Notes under the pieces: model-generated | What the model was told of the DNA's origin: nothing | The model's database searches: none | What the model saw: the letters and a program-made list of their open reading frames with translations, nothing else | Assembly: GCA_902569465.1 (NCBI GenBank) | Contig: CACFUE010000002.1 | Span: 1 to 58,226, forward strand | From: an uncultured Pelagibacteraceae bacterium | GTDB taxonomy: Bacteria > Pseudomonadota > Alphaproteobacteria > Pelagibacterales > Pelagibacteraceae | Reading direction: 5' to 3' | Length of the DNA: 58,226 bases | Made by a program: the position numbers and the translations under genes | In this document: positions 1 through 14,922 of the stretch, one piece after another | Position numbering within the stretch: the stretch's first letter is position 1 | How the letters are laid out: each line of letters starts with the position of its first letter

Positions 1-1
1 T

Positions 2-1330
2 AAATTAATTGAAAACCTTAACAAGGAACAGAAAGATGCTGTGCTAAGCACTGAGGGGCCTAATCTTATTGTCGCTGGCGCGGGTTCAGGTAAAACTAGA
101 GTTTTAACAACTAGATTAATTCATATAATCGCCCAAAAAAAAGCTTTTCCAAATCAGATTTTATGCGTAACTTTCACTAATAAGGCAGCAAAGGAAATGC
201 AGAATAGAGTAATGTTGCATGTTAAAGGAAGTTCTAATGCGATTCCTTGGCTTGGTACCTTTCACTCTATAAGCGTAAAAATTTTAAGAAGACACGCTGA
301 AGCCCTAGGTTATAAAAGTAATTTCACAATTTTAGATACCGATGATCAAAAGAAACTAATTAGAAACATTGTAAAAGCTGAAGACTTAGATGCTAAAAAG
401 TTTTCTCCTCAGCTCATTTTGTATCACATCGATCAATGGAAAAATAAAGGTCTTCTTCCTAAAAACGTTGAACTTAAAAAATCAAATTCAATAATAAAAT
501 CGATTTTAAAAGTTTATGAAATTTATCAAAACAAAACTAAAGATTTAAATGCTTTTGATTTTGGAGATTTAATTTTATTTTGTGTTAAGCTTTTTGAGGA
601 GCACAAAGATATAAAAGAAATTTATCATAACAATTTTAAATATATACTAGTAGATGAATTTCAGGACACTAATTTTATTCAAAATAAGTGGTTAAATTTG
701 CTTGTAAATGAAAAACAAAATATTTGTTGTGTTGGTGACGACGATCAGTCAATTTACAGTTGGAGAGGAGCTGAAATTAAAAATTTTTTAACATTCGACC
801 AAATATATAAAAATTGTAGAGTATTTAAGCTTGAGCAGAATTATAGATCGACTAAAAATATTTTAGAGACTGCATCTTATTTGATATCCAATAATACTAA
901 CAGGGTCGGAAAAAAATTATGGTCTTCAGCTGATCAAGGTGAGTTAGTAAAACTAAATTGTTATAGATCTGGTAAAGAAGAGGCTCAAGGCATAAGTGAT
1001 ATTATAGAAAAAAAAATTAAAAAAAAGTACTCTTTGAATAATGTTTCTATATTAGTTAGAGCGATCTACCAAACTAGGGAGTTCGAAGAAAGATTTCTAC
1101 AAGTTGGAATCGGTTATCGAGTTCTTGGAGGTATAAAGTTTTATGAAAGAGCTGAAATAAAAGATGCAGTATCGTACCTCAGGATCATTAATCAAAAATT
1201 TGACGATCTCGCATTAGAGAGAGTAATTGGTTCACCTAAAAGAGGAATAGGTGAAAGCACTCTGAATCAAATATTTATTTTTGGTAAAAAAATAAGCTAT
1301 GTTTGGAAGATTCAGTTATTAAAATTTTAG
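2..1330 (+). CDS. uvrD: UvrD/PcrA-type DNA helicase, N-terminal part (5' end outside window; open frame runs from the window edge)
   Basis: Frame is open upstream of the listed GTG (KLIENLNKEQKDAVLSTEGPNLIVAGAGSGKTR); Walker A AGAGSGKT, DEFQDTN, GDDDQSIYSWRGA, QNYRST motifs. Confidence 0.9.
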   Translation, partial: KLIENLNKEQKDAVLSTEGPNLIVAGAGSGKTRVLTTRLIHIIAQKKAFPNQILCVTFTNKAAKEMQNRVMLHVKGSSNAIPWLGTFHSISVKILRRHAEALGYKSNFTILDTDDQKKLIRNIVKAEDLDAKKFSPQLILYHIDQWKNKGLLPKNVELKKSNSIIKSILKVYEIYQNKTKDLNAFDFGDLILFCVKLFEEHKDIKEIYHNNFKYILVDEFQDTNFIQNKWLNLLVNEKQNICCVGDDDQSIYSWRGAEIKNFLTFDQIYKNCRVFKLEQNYRSTKNILETASYLISNNTNRVGKKLWSSADQGELVKLNCYRSGKEEAQGISDIIEKKIKKKYSLNNVSILVRAIYQTREFEERFLQVGIGYRVLGGIKFYERAEIKDAVSYLRIINQKFDDLALERVIGSPKRGIGESTLNQIFIFGKKISYVWKIQLLKF

Positions 1331-2015
1331 AGCAAGGGAAATTTAAACCAAAAATAAAAGTTTCTCTTAATCAATTAATAAACATGATTCATAAATGGAG
1401 AAAAGACTCACTAAAGATGAAACATTATGATTTATTAAAATTAGTATTAGATGAGTCAGGATATTCTGCGATGTTGAAAAATAAAAAGGATTTAGAAAAT
1501 GAAAATAGACTAGAAAATTTAAAAGAGCTTTTGAGAGCTATGCAAGATTATGATAATTTACAAAATTTTTTAGAACATGTTGCGCTGGCTACTTCAGTAG
1601 ATCAAGAATGGGAGGGAGCAAAAATAAATCTTATGACTATGCATGCTGCTAAAGGTTTAGAATTTGATGTAGTATTTCTTCCAGGTTGGGAGGAGGGATT
1701 GTTCCCTCATCAAAAATCTTTAGAAGAAAAAGGAGATTTTGCTTTAGAGGAAGAAAGAAGATTAGCTTACGTCGGTATAACTAGGGCAAAAAAAGAGGCT
1801 TACTTATCTTTTGCAATGAAAAGGGCTTTTCATGGTGATTGGATGGATGCTTTACCTTCCAGATTCATAAGTGAGATACCTGATGACAGTATTGAGAAAA
1901 ACGAATTAGATTTCAATCAAACTGAGGATTTCGATTTTAATCAAGATAACTCTATTGATTTTAGTGATGAATACAGAAGCCCTGGTTGGGATAGATATAA
2001 AAAAAAGTTACTAAA

Positions 2016-2028
<13 letters not shown>
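1303..2028 (+). CDS. uvrD: UvrD/PcrA-type DNA helicase, C-terminal part (-1 frame relative to upstream fragment)
   Basis: INLMTMHAAKGLEFDVVFLPGWEEGLFPH and EEERRLAYVGITRAKK motifs (helicase motifs V/VI); continues the upstream ORF if one A is added to the A7 run at 1286-1292. Confidence 0.88.
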
Positions 2029-6594
<4,566 letters not shown>

Positions 6595-6638
6595 ATTAAT
6601 ATCAGATAATTTTTAAAATTATATGTAAAATTTAATTA

Positions 6639-7565
6639 TTAGGCGCTAACTGCAAGTTTAATTGATTGATTTGTGCTAATTTTTTTTGAAATTATTATAT
6701 CTTTTAACTCTAAACTTGTAAAAACAGAACTTGTGGCAAACATTTTTCTTAAAAATGTGTTAGTTAACTGATGGCCACCTTGATGGCAGGTTACTTTTCC
6801 TAAAACTCTTGATCCAGATAACAAAAAGTCTCCAGCTAGATCTAAAATTTTATGATTAACAAATTCTTTGTCGTTTCTTAGGCCATCCTTATTTATTACT
6901 TTCTCATCGTCAACTACTAAAGCATTGTCAAGTGAACCACCTTTAGCAAGTCCATTCTGTTTAATTTTTTCAATATCTTCATATAAACAAAATGTTCTTG
7001 ACTCGATAATTTCTTCCAAATCGTCTTTTTGAAAATTAATCTTATTTTTTTGATTTCCAATAATTTTATTATTATAATTTAATTGAAAACCTACTTCAAA
7101 AGTTAAATCATTGGGTTCAATTGAGATTTTTCTCGAGCCATCTACAAATTCAAAACTATCTACAATTTTTAGATATTTCCTTTTTTTTGTAAGTTCTTTA
7201 ATTTCTACTTTATTTAATTTTGATAAAAAATCTTTAGCTGATCCATCCATTATTGGAATTTCTTCACTATTTATTTCTATAATAGCATTATCAATTTCTG
7301 AGATATAAAGTGCAGCTAGCAAATGTTCTACAGTTGATACCTTAACCCCATTCTCATTTTTTAGAGTAGTACAAAGCTTTGCGGAAGAAACATTTTTGTA
7401 ATTTGCATGCACTAAATTGTTTTCTTTTAGATCGACCCTTTTAAAAACTATTCCAGAGTCAGCTTTTCCCGGTAATATTTTAATTTTACACTCTTTTCCT
7501 GAGTGTAGACCTACTCCCTCAAAACTGATTGGTTTATTTAGTGTTTGTTGGTAAATTTTTAACAT
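6639..7565 (-). CDS. lpxC: UDP-3-O-acyl-N-acetylglucosamine deacetylase LpxC
   Basis: QQTLNKPISFEGVGLHSG, STVEHLLAALY, NHKILDLAGD, CHQGGHQLTN. Confidence 0.95.
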   Translation of the reverse strand: MLKIYQQTLNKPISFEGVGLHSGKECKIKILPGKADSGIVFKRVDLKENNLVHANYKNVSSAKLCTTLKNENGVKVSTVEHLLAALYISEIDNAIIEINSEEIPIMDGSAKDFLSKLNKVEIKELTKKRKYLKIVDSFEFVDGSRKISIEPNDLTFEVGFQLNYNNKIIGNQKNKINFQKDDLEEIIESRTFCLYEDIEKIKQNGLAKGGSLDNALVVDDEKVINKDGLRNDKEFVNHKILDLAGDFLLSGSRVLGKVTCHQGGHQLTNTFLRKMFATSSVFTSLELKDIIISKKISTNQSIKLAVSA

Positions 7566-7631
7566 CCGTAGTTTTATACATAAAAAATAATGAGTTACTA
7601 AAACAACTAATGTTTCTAAAAATAACAGTTT

Positions 7632-8828
7632 TTAATTGAATAGAAGATTGAATAATCTTGAAATTATTGACTTTTTTTCTTGAATTACAGGAATGGCCTC
7701 TTTTTTCCACCCATATTGAACTACCTTGTTTACTTGTTCAAAATTTTTACCAATTTCGTTTTCATCCTCAATATTTAATTCAAATTCACTTTTATTAGAA
7801 AAAAAAATTTTAAAAACCTCAAAAAAAGATTTTTTGCTTAATTTGTCATCAATAAATAAAAAAATTGGGTTTTTTTGTTTTTTAAAAGTAGATACATTTA
7901 TATTTTTCATTAATAATATTTCAGATAATTCCTCAATTCTAGCGCTGGCAATATCTAAAATCAATTTTTTTTCAATTTTTCTGAAATTATTTTCTTCAAA
8001 AAATTCCTTTTCAAGTATTTCATTCGTGAATTGTTTTTCAGAAAAATTTAAATTATGAATAATTTTTTCAATTATTTCTACTTTTAAAGCAGTCACTTTT
8101 GCAATATCATTTATAATTATATTTGTTCCAAAATTAAAATTTTGAATAAATTTTATTGCAGATTTTTCGAAAAATAATACCTGTGAAAAATTTTTGTTTA
8201 TCTGGATTTTAAAAAAACTCTCTAAACTAGGATTTTTGTCTATGAGTTCAACTCCTTCAATAAAATTTTTAGATACAATTTTTTTAATTTTTAAATTACA
8301 TTCTTTAATTGTATTTTCTAAATTTTTTAAGTTATTTCTGTTTATTAAGAAAAAAGATAGTTCATGAGAGTAGAAATTTCCAAATAATCCAATAGGAAGG
8401 TTGTCGATTTGTTTATTATCTAATAAGAATTTTGTATTGAAAATATGAAGTATAGTTTTTTCATTTTCGAATTCATTAATTTTAGACTTAAGAACATTTA
8501 ATATGTAAGTAATATTATCTTTTACTAGCTGGGTACCATTCAATTTCTTAAAACCAGAATAATTATTTATTGAGCAATCAAAATTATCAATGATAATTAT
8601 TACATCTTTAAAAACAGTTTGAAACTTTTGCTCAATATCATAAATATTTTTTTTAAAAATTTTACAAATTAAATCATAATCAGAAATTCGGTTATCCGTT
8701 ATTCCTTGAATTGGAACTGAATTAACATGTAATAATTGAAACTTATTATCTTCCTCGTTAAGACCAACTGCAAAAATAAAATTAGAATTATTAATTTCAA
8801 TAAATAAGATAGTAGATTTAGATTTCAT
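7632..8828 (-). CDS. ftsA: Highly divergent FtsA-like cell division protein
   Basis: Position directly after ftsQ; SHS2-like segment GLFGNFYSHELSFFLINRNNLKNLENTIKEC; segment IQINKNFSQVLFFEKSAIKFIQNFNFGTNIIINDIA matches the layout of FtsA DIGGGTTDIAVF...GGDHVTNDIA; C-terminal amphipathic helix KKSIISRLFNLLFN. Confidence 0.72.
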   Translation of the reverse strand: MKSKSTILFIEINNSNFIFAVGLNEEDNKFQLLHVNSVPIQGITDNRISDYDLICKIFKKNIYDIEQKFQTVFKDVIIIIDNFDCSINNYSGFKKLNGTQLVKDNITYILNVLKSKINEFENEKTILHIFNTKFLLDNKQIDNLPIGLFGNFYSHELSFFLINRNNLKNLENTIKECNLKIKKIVSKNFIEGVELIDKNPSLESFFKIQINKNFSQVLFFEKSAIKFIQNFNFGTNIIINDIAKVTALKVEIIEKIIHNLNFSEKQFTNEILEKEFFEENNFRKIEKKLILDIASARIEELSEILLMKNINVSTFKKQKNPIFLFIDDKLSKKSFFEVFKIFFSNKSEFELNIEDENEIGKNFEQVNKVVQYGWKKEAIPVIQEKKSIISRLFNLLFN

Positions 8829-8831
8829 AAC

Positions 8832-9491
8832 TTACTTTAAAATAAGTTGATCACTAATTCTATAATCAAAAATTTTATATTTTTCAAAATTACCGTCATC
8901 TTTAATTTTAATGAAGTTAATTAGACTTTGCACATAGTTTTTAATAGGTAATTTAATTACTTGATCTTTTTCGGTAATTAAATCCCACCTTTTTGACTCA
9001 AATAAATAGAACGTTTTTATTTGATTAGTAGGAAAATTAGCAGCTTTTAAATAATATAAAAATTCTTTAAAACTCTCCTTGTCTCCAAAAACTAATGGTA
9101 AATTATCGAATTCTTTTTTATTAATAAAATTTATCAACTCACCTTTATTTGTGTAAAATTTTTTCTCCTTTTTATTTTGAATTATAGCTATAGGTTTTTT
9201 TTCAAAAATTTTAACTTTGATTTTATTCGGATAAATTTTCTTAATTTCATAACTATCAATAAAATTTATTTTTTTTAATTTTTCTTCAACTTCTATTTTT
9301 TTAAGGAAGAAAAGATTACGCTCATAAAGGAAAGCTAATTCTCTCTTTATTCTTTCCTCTTTAAGAATTTGGTTATTCTCTATAACTATTTCTTTGATAT
9401 TAAGTTTAAAAATAATATTCAAATCTTTATGAAAATTATATGTACTTAAAAATATTAAAAGTATAAAGGCTACTAAGATTTTTTTATTCAT
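8832..9491 (-). CDS. ftsQ: Cell division protein FtsQ (POTRA domain)
   Basis: Single N-terminal TM, POTRA-like IKEIVIENNQILKEERIKREL...YEIKKIYPNKIKVKIFEKKPIAII; position ddl-ftsQ-ftsA. Confidence 0.8.
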   Translation of the reverse strand: MNKKILVAFILLIFLSTYNFHKDLNIIFKLNIKEIVIENNQILKEERIKRELAFLYERNLFFLKKIEVEEKLKKINFIDSYEIKKIYPNKIKVKIFEKKPIAIIQNKKEKKFYTNKGELINFINKKEFDNLPLVFGDKESFKEFLYYLKAANFPTNQIKTFYLFESKRWDLITEKDQVIKLPIKNYVQSLINFIKIKDDGNFEKYKIFDYRISDQLILK

Positions 9492-10426
9492 CTATTAATG
9501 CTAGCATCTAACAAAATTTTTTCGACTAAGTTTGAAAAATCTATACCATAATAATTTGCAATTTCAGGCACCAAAGAAAGATCTGTCATTCCAGGTTGAG
9601 TATTAATTTCTAGAAGATAAAATCTATTTTTATATAATTTAAAATCAGTTCTAGAAACACCTTTACACCCCAAAGCAATATGTGCCTTTTTTGCAATTTT
9701 AAGAACCTCAATATATTTATTTTTTTTAATATTGGCTGGCATGATATGTTGTGTTTTCGCCTCTTTTGTATATTTAGCCTTGTAATCATAAAATGATCTT
9801 CTGGGAACTAACTCAATTGCTCCAAGAGATTTATTGTTTATTACTGCAACTTGAATTTCTTGTCCTCCAATAAACTGTTCGATTATTAAATCATCATATC
9901 TTTTAAATAATTGTCTTGAAGATCTATTTAACTCTTTAAAGCTCTTACAGATTTTGACACCTAGACTTGATCCCTCACTGACTGGTTTAATAACTACCGG
10001 AAAATTAATATTCTTTTTTTTTAAAAGTTTTTGAATGATATTGTTTGTTCTATCTTTTTTTTTTAAAGAAAAAAATTTAGGCGTTAATATCTTATTACGA
10101 ATAAAAATATTTTTTGAAATTACCTTATTCATACAATTAAAAGAGCTAATTACTCCAGAGTGTGTGTATGGGATCCTCAAATACTCAAAAAAACTCTGAG
10201 CAATGCCATCTTCACCATCTTTCCCGTGTAAAGCATTAAAGATTACTTCAGTTTTATTCCTATTTATTAAGTTAAGATTTTTAAATTTTGGATCAAAAGT
10301 AGAAACTAGATATTTTTTTTTTTTTAAAGCTTTTATACAAGCCTTACCACTATTTAGACTCACTTTTCTCTCACCTGATGTTCCGCCTAAAACTACTAAA
10401 ACTCTTTTAAATTTTTTTTTATTCAC
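9488..10426 (-). CDS. ddl: D-alanine--D-alanine ligase
   Basis: LGGTSGERKVSLNSG, HGKDGEDG, KPVSEGSSLGV, EINTQPGMT. Confidence 0.95.
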   Translation of the reverse strand: MNKKKFKRVLVVLGGTSGERKVSLNSGKACIKALKKKKYLVSTFDPKFKNLNLINRNKTEVIFNALHGKDGEDGIAQSFFEYLRIPYTHSGVISSFNCMNKVISKNIFIRNKILTPKFFSLKKKDRTNNIIQKLLKKKNINFPVVIKPVSEGSSLGVKICKSFKELNRSSRQLFKRYDDLIIEQFIGGQEIQVAVINNKSLGAIELVPRRSFYDYKAKYTKEAKTQHIMPANIKKNKYIEVLKIAKKAHIALGCKGVSRTDFKLYKNRFYLLEINTQPGMTDLSLVPEIANYYGIDFSNLVEKILLDASINR

Positions 10427-11324
10427 CTATAATTTTAATCTCAAGTTCGAGATTGATTCCTGTTTTGTCATTAATTGTTTTTTTTACCTTATTTATCAGC
10501 TTTTCAATATCGGATGAGTTTGCATTTCCGTTATTTACAAAAAAATTGCAGTGTTTTTCTGAAATAAAAGCATCTCCCTCTTTAAATTTATCACATCCAG
10601 TTTCCTTAATAAGCTGCCATGCTTTTTTTTCATTGGTAAAATTTTTAAATGTACTACCGCATGTTTTAATTTGACTTGGTTGAGATTTTTTTTTTTTACT
10701 AATAAAAATATTTAATTTTTTTTCAATATTCTGTTTAAGTTCTTTGACACCTCTTAGCTTTGCTGATGTAATAATAAAATTTGTTGGTAAATTAGTGCCC
10801 CTGTAAAAAAAATCAATTTCCTTTAATTTAATGGTTTTTTCTTTGCATTCACTTATATCTATCACATTTATTGAAACTAATATTTTAGAAACATCGTAAC
10901 CATAACATCCACTATTCATAATCACAGCTCCACCTATAGACCCAGGTATACATGAGAGAAATTCAAAATTTCCAATTTCATTTTCTTTTGCAAAAGTAGA
11001 AATTTTTCGATCTAGAACTGCTGCTCCAGCCTCAATAGTTTGATTATCTATTAGGTTGATTTTAGAAAAATTAGAACCCAACTTTATCACCACTCCTTTT
11101 ACTCCTTTATCTCTTATGAGTGTATTTGAGCCTGCCCCAAGAATTGTAATTTTTAGTTTATCTTTTTTAATTTCTTTTAAAAATTCTATTAATTGTTCTT
11201 TGTTCTTAGGTTTATAAAAATATTCAGCTGGCCCGCCAAGATTAAACCAACTATAATTTGAAAGTCTGGTATTAAAAGAAATATCATCACTAAATTTTTT
11301 GATAAATTTTTCATTTAAATTCAT
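10419..11324 (-). CDS. murB: UDP-N-acetylmuramate dehydrogenase MurB
   Basis: NYSWFNLGGPAEYF, LGAGSNTLIRD, IPGSIGGAVIMNSGCYG. Confidence 0.95.
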   Translation of the reverse strand: MNLNEKFIKKFSDDISFNTRLSNYSWFNLGGPAEYFYKPKNKEQLIEFLKEIKKDKLKITILGAGSNTLIRDKGVKGVVIKLGSNFSKINLIDNQTIEAGAAVLDRKISTFAKENEIGNFEFLSCIPGSIGGAVIMNSGCYGYDVSKILVSINVIDISECKEKTIKLKEIDFFYRGTNLPTNFIITSAKLRGVKELKQNIEKKLNIFISKKKKSQPSQIKTCGSTFKNFTNEKKAWQLIKETGCDKFKEGDAFISEKHCNFFVNNGNANSSDIEKLINKVKKTINDKTGINLELEIKIIGE

Positions 11325-12718
11325 AAAATAGCTTTTAACTCCCGCATATATTTAGAAATAGATCCAGCACCCATACCTATAATAATTTCATTATCAAACA
11401 AGTTTTTTTTAAAAAAATATTTTAATTCAGAAAAATCTTTAATTATTATTACTCGTGTTTTAGATAATTTAGATATCAATTTTGCGAATTCAAATTTATT
11501 AAATCTATGATCTTTTTTTTCACCTGCTGCATACATAGGGCATAGAAGAACAATATCAGAATTAATAAATGATTTTGCGAATTCTTTCTTTAAAGACAGA
11601 ACTCTTGAAAAACGATGTGGCTCAAAAACTGAAACAATTTTCCTGTTTTTATTTACATTTTTTACAGCATCTAATATCGAACTTATTTCTGTTGGATGAT
11701 GAGCATAATCATCGTAAAAATCATTTTGATTTTTCGTAAAAATTTTTGTCATTCGCCTTTGAACTCCTGAAAATTTTTTTAATGACTTTTTAATGACATT
11801 TTGATTCACTCCTAAATTTAAACATACCGTAACTGCAGCAGCCGCATTTAAAACATTGTGCTTTCCTAATAATTTTAATTGAATATTTTTTATCTTTTTG
11901 CTCTTATTATTAAAATCTTTAAAACTTAAATCAAAAAATGAATAATCAATTTTATACTTAATGTTTGAAATTTTATAATTTGAGTCTTTATTTTCACCAT
12001 ATGTTAAAATATTTTTATTTTTAATTTTACTAAATATTTTTTTTATATTTTTACTATCTAAACAAATTATTGACTTTCCTGTAGGTGGTGTTTTTTCGAT
12101 GAATTTTATAAATGATTTTTGAAGATTTTTAAAATTTTTATAAAAGTCAATATGTTCGTAATCTAAGTTAGTAACTATTGAATAATTAATTGGTAGTTTT
12201 AAAAAACTCCCATCTGACTCATCAGCCTCTAAAATAGCCCATTCTCCTTTTCCAAGTTTTGCATTACTGTTAAGTGAGTTTATAACACCGCCGTTTATAA
12301 TTGTTGGATCAAGTTTTTGATCAGATAATATTTTTGAAACTAAAGATGTTGTTGTTGTTTTGCCATGTGAGCCAGTAATTATTATATTTTTTTTCAATGA
12401 AACAACATCTGCTAAAACCTCCGCTCTTGAATAAATTGGTATTTTTTTTTCTTTTCCTGCTTTAATTTCATTATTACTATTTTTGATTGCTGAAGATCTT
12501 ACTAAGATAGTGGAATTTTTAATATTTTTTTTTGAATGGCCTATGAAAACTTTAATTCCTAGTTTTGAACAGCTAATTGTATTTTTATTTTTACTTTGAT
12601 CGCTTCCTTGAATTTTAAAGCCCATGTTTTTCATTATTTGAGCTAAGCCACTCATTCCTATTCCGCCTATACCTATAAAGTGTATAACTTCTTTCTGGCC
12701 TAAATTAATTTTTTTCAT
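11321..12718 (-). CDS. murC: UDP-N-acetylmuramate--L-alanine ligase MurC
   Basis: HFIGIGGIGMSGLAQ, TGSHGKTTTTSL, YDDYAHHPTEI. Confidence 0.96.
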   Translation of the reverse strand: MKKINLGQKEVIHFIGIGGIGMSGLAQIMKNMGFKIQGSDQSKNKNTISCSKLGIKVFIGHSKKNIKNSTILVRSSAIKNSNNEIKAGKEKKIPIYSRAEVLADVVSLKKNIIITGSHGKTTTTSLVSKILSDQKLDPTIINGGVINSLNSNAKLGKGEWAILEADESDGSFLKLPINYSIVTNLDYEHIDFYKNFKNLQKSFIKFIEKTPPTGKSIICLDSKNIKKIFSKIKNKNILTYGENKDSNYKISNIKYKIDYSFFDLSFKDFNNKSKKIKNIQLKLLGKHNVLNAAAAVTVCLNLGVNQNVIKKSLKKFSGVQRRMTKIFTKNQNDFYDDYAHHPTEISSILDAVKNVNKNRKIVSVFEPHRFSRVLSLKKEFAKSFINSDIVLLCPMYAAGEKKDHRFNKFEFAKLISKLSKTRVIIIKDFSELKYFFKKNLFDNEIIIGMGAGSISKYMRELKAIL

Positions 12719-13802
12719 TTAATACCTGTTTTAATATTAAATTAATATTGTTGTAGACATTTTTGTCAGAATATTGTCTTTGAACTTGTATAATTTCATT
12801 TAATATTGAGTTATCTTTGTAAATATTTTCTATTAATTTTAACAGTTTTTGATGCAAGTCCTTTTCCTCAATTAAAAAAGAAATTTTTTTTTGCTCATAA
12901 TGAAGTGCATTTTTCAATTGATGATTATCTGCTGAGGATGGTAAAGGTATTGAAATAAATGGAACTGAAGCATTTGTTAATTCTGCCAACATTGATGAGC
13001 CTGATCTTGTTATAGCTATATCAGCCTTTGAGAAATATTCCTCCAAATTATAACTAAAATTAAAGATTTCACAATCAATGTTATTTTCCCTGTAGAATAA
13101 ATTAAGACTATCATTTTGAATTGATAAGCATTGTTGGTAAATTTTGAGAGATATGCCTTTATTTGAACAGTTACGAAAAATTATTGGGAGTTTCTCAGCA
13201 AAAATTTTAGCTGCTTGACTGCCTCCTAAAACAAGAATTTTAATCAATTGTTTTTTTTCATTTTTTGTATCTAGATGTGGCAAATTTAAAATTTCTTTCT
13301 TTATAATATTTCCTATTTCGAAAATTTTGCTTTCATATCTTTTTGGAATCCCCTCTAGTTCTCTAAAAGAAACAAGGATTTTTTTGGCAAAAGGAAGTAA
13401 ATATCTGTTAGCTTTTCCAATAATTAAATTATTTTCGTAAATTACAAGTTTTATTTTCAAAATAGTTGCAGCTATGCAAATCGGAAAAGATGCATAACCG
13501 CCCATGCCAAAAATAATTTTTGGCCTGTTAAATAATAAAAAAAGCACCGATCTAAAGATGAAAAAAAAAATTAAAATTAAAGAGGAAAATATTGTAAAAA
13601 TATTTTTTTTGTTCAGAGGTACGGAAGGTAAAATTGAAATGTTGAATTTTTGTAAGTTTTTTAAATATTTATTACCTCTCTTATCTGTTACGAGATCAAC
13701 GTCAAACCCTTTTTCAATTAGATGGTTTGCTAAATTATAGCCTGGAAAAACATGTCCACCTGTTCCTCCCACTGCTATTAACGCTTTTATTTTTTTACTC
13801 AT
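12705..13802 (-). CDS. murG: UDP-GlcNAc:lipid I GlcNAc transferase MurG
   Basis: AVGGTGGHVFPG, GMGGYASFP, GGSQAA, ITRSGSSMLAEL. Confidence 0.95.
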   Translation of the reverse strand: MSKKIKALIAVGGTGGHVFPGYNLANHLIEKGFDVDLVTDKRGNKYLKNLQKFNISILPSVPLNKKNIFTIFSSLILIFFFIFRSVLFLLFNRPKIIFGMGGYASFPICIAATILKIKLVIYENNLIIGKANRYLLPFAKKILVSFRELEGIPKRYESKIFEIGNIIKKEILNLPHLDTKNEKKQLIKILVLGGSQAAKIFAEKLPIIFRNCSNKGISLKIYQQCLSIQNDSLNLFYRENNIDCEIFNFSYNLEEYFSKADIAITRSGSSMLAELTNASVPFISIPLPSSADNHQLKNALHYEQKKISFLIEEKDLHQKLLKLIENIYKDNSILNEIIQVQRQYSDKNVYNNINLILKQVLNEKN

Positions 13803-14922
13803 AAAGATAAGTTCTATTTTTTGTGAAATTTAAGATTACACCTGCAAGTATAGCGCTACCAATTAACGAAGATCCCCCATAACTTAGAAATGGTAATGTC
13901 ATACCAGTAGTTGGTATTAAACTAGTGTTCACACCTACATGAATAAAGGTTTGGAATATTAATAAAGAGGAAAGACCACAAAGGGAAACTTTGATCAGTT
14001 GATCTTCCTGGTTAATAGAATTTTTTATTATTCTGAATGAAATATATAAAAATATTAGGATTATAAATATTGAGATTACTGAACCATATTCCTCAGAAAT
14101 AATAGCTATAATATAGTCTGTGTGGGCCTCAGGCACACTGTCCTTCAAAATGCCCTCGCCCATACCTTGACCTGTTAACCCTCCAAGTTTAATAGCGTCA
14201 AGAGCAGATGTTGACTGAAATTTATCACCTTTATTTGGATCAATGAAAGAAACTAGACGATTGATTATATAACCAAATTTTTCAGGCATTAAAAATAATA
14301 AAGAAGTTATCGAGACAAAAAAAACTGAAAAAAATCCAATTATATAAAATAAACTAACACCTGAGATGAATACTGTTGCAATCCAGGTTCCAATCAACAA
14401 TATCGATTGGCCAAGATCCGGTTGATCTATTAAAAGTATAATAACTGAAGTAAGTAGTAAAAAACTAAAAATATATTTTAGTTGAGATTTTTGTAAATCC
14501 TCAAATGTTAAAATTTTTACAGTAACCAAGATGAAAAAAGGTTTAAGAACTTCAATCGGCTGTAACCTAAAAAAATAAAAATCTAACCATCGTCTTGCGC
14601 CCTTAACCTCAACTCCAATTAATGGGACTAAAGATAAACAAATAAAAGAAAGTATGAATAACGGTATTATTAATTTTTTTAAAAGTTTCGTATCGATTGT
14701 TGATATTAAAATCATTAAAATTAATGAGAAAATAGTAAAGATTAAATGTTTTGAGAAGAAGAAATAATAATCTTTATTTAATCGTTCACCTGCTAGTGAT
14801 GATGTGGATGCAAATGAAAAAAACAAACCTAAAAAAAATAAAATTATGAAACAAAAAAATATTTTTTTATCAATGTTGCGCCAATAACTTGAAAGTTTTA
14901 TTTTATAAATATTTTCTTGCAT
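13795..14922 (-). CDS. ftsW: SEDS-family peptidoglycan polymerase FtsW
   Basis: Polytopic SEDS protein; GARRWLDF, QPDLGQSILL, MTLPFLSYGGSSL. Confidence 0.93.
   Translation of the reverse strand: MQENIYKIKLSSYWRNIDKKIFFCFIILFFLGLFFSFASTSSLAGERLNKDYYFFFSKHLIFTIFSLILMILISTIDTKLLKKLIIPLFILSFICLSLVPLIGVEVKGARRWLDFYFFRLQPIEVLKPFFILVTVKILTFEDLQKSQLKYIFSFLLLTSVIILLIDQPDLGQSILLIGTWIATVFISGVSLFYIIGFFSVFFVSITSLLFLMPEKFGYIINRLVSFIDPNKGDKFQSTSALDAIKLGGLTGQGMGEGILKDSVPEAHTDYIIAIISEEYGSVISIFIILIFLYISFRIIKNSINQEDQLIKVSLCGLSSLLIFQTFIHVGVNTSLIPTTGMTLPFLSYGGSSLIGSAILAGVILNFTKNRTYLYE

Noticed and set aside
1283-1295. Programmed -1 ribosomal frameshift in uvrD
   Set aside because: The sequence GGT AAA AAA ATA AGC does not give a clean X XXY YYZ slippery heptamer, and I see no clear downstream stimulatory structure. 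Error, mutation or transcriptional slippage is preferred.
7726-8058. 110-aa plus-strand Phe/Ser/Asn-rich ORF opposite ftsA
   Set aside because: AT-rich antisense artefact.
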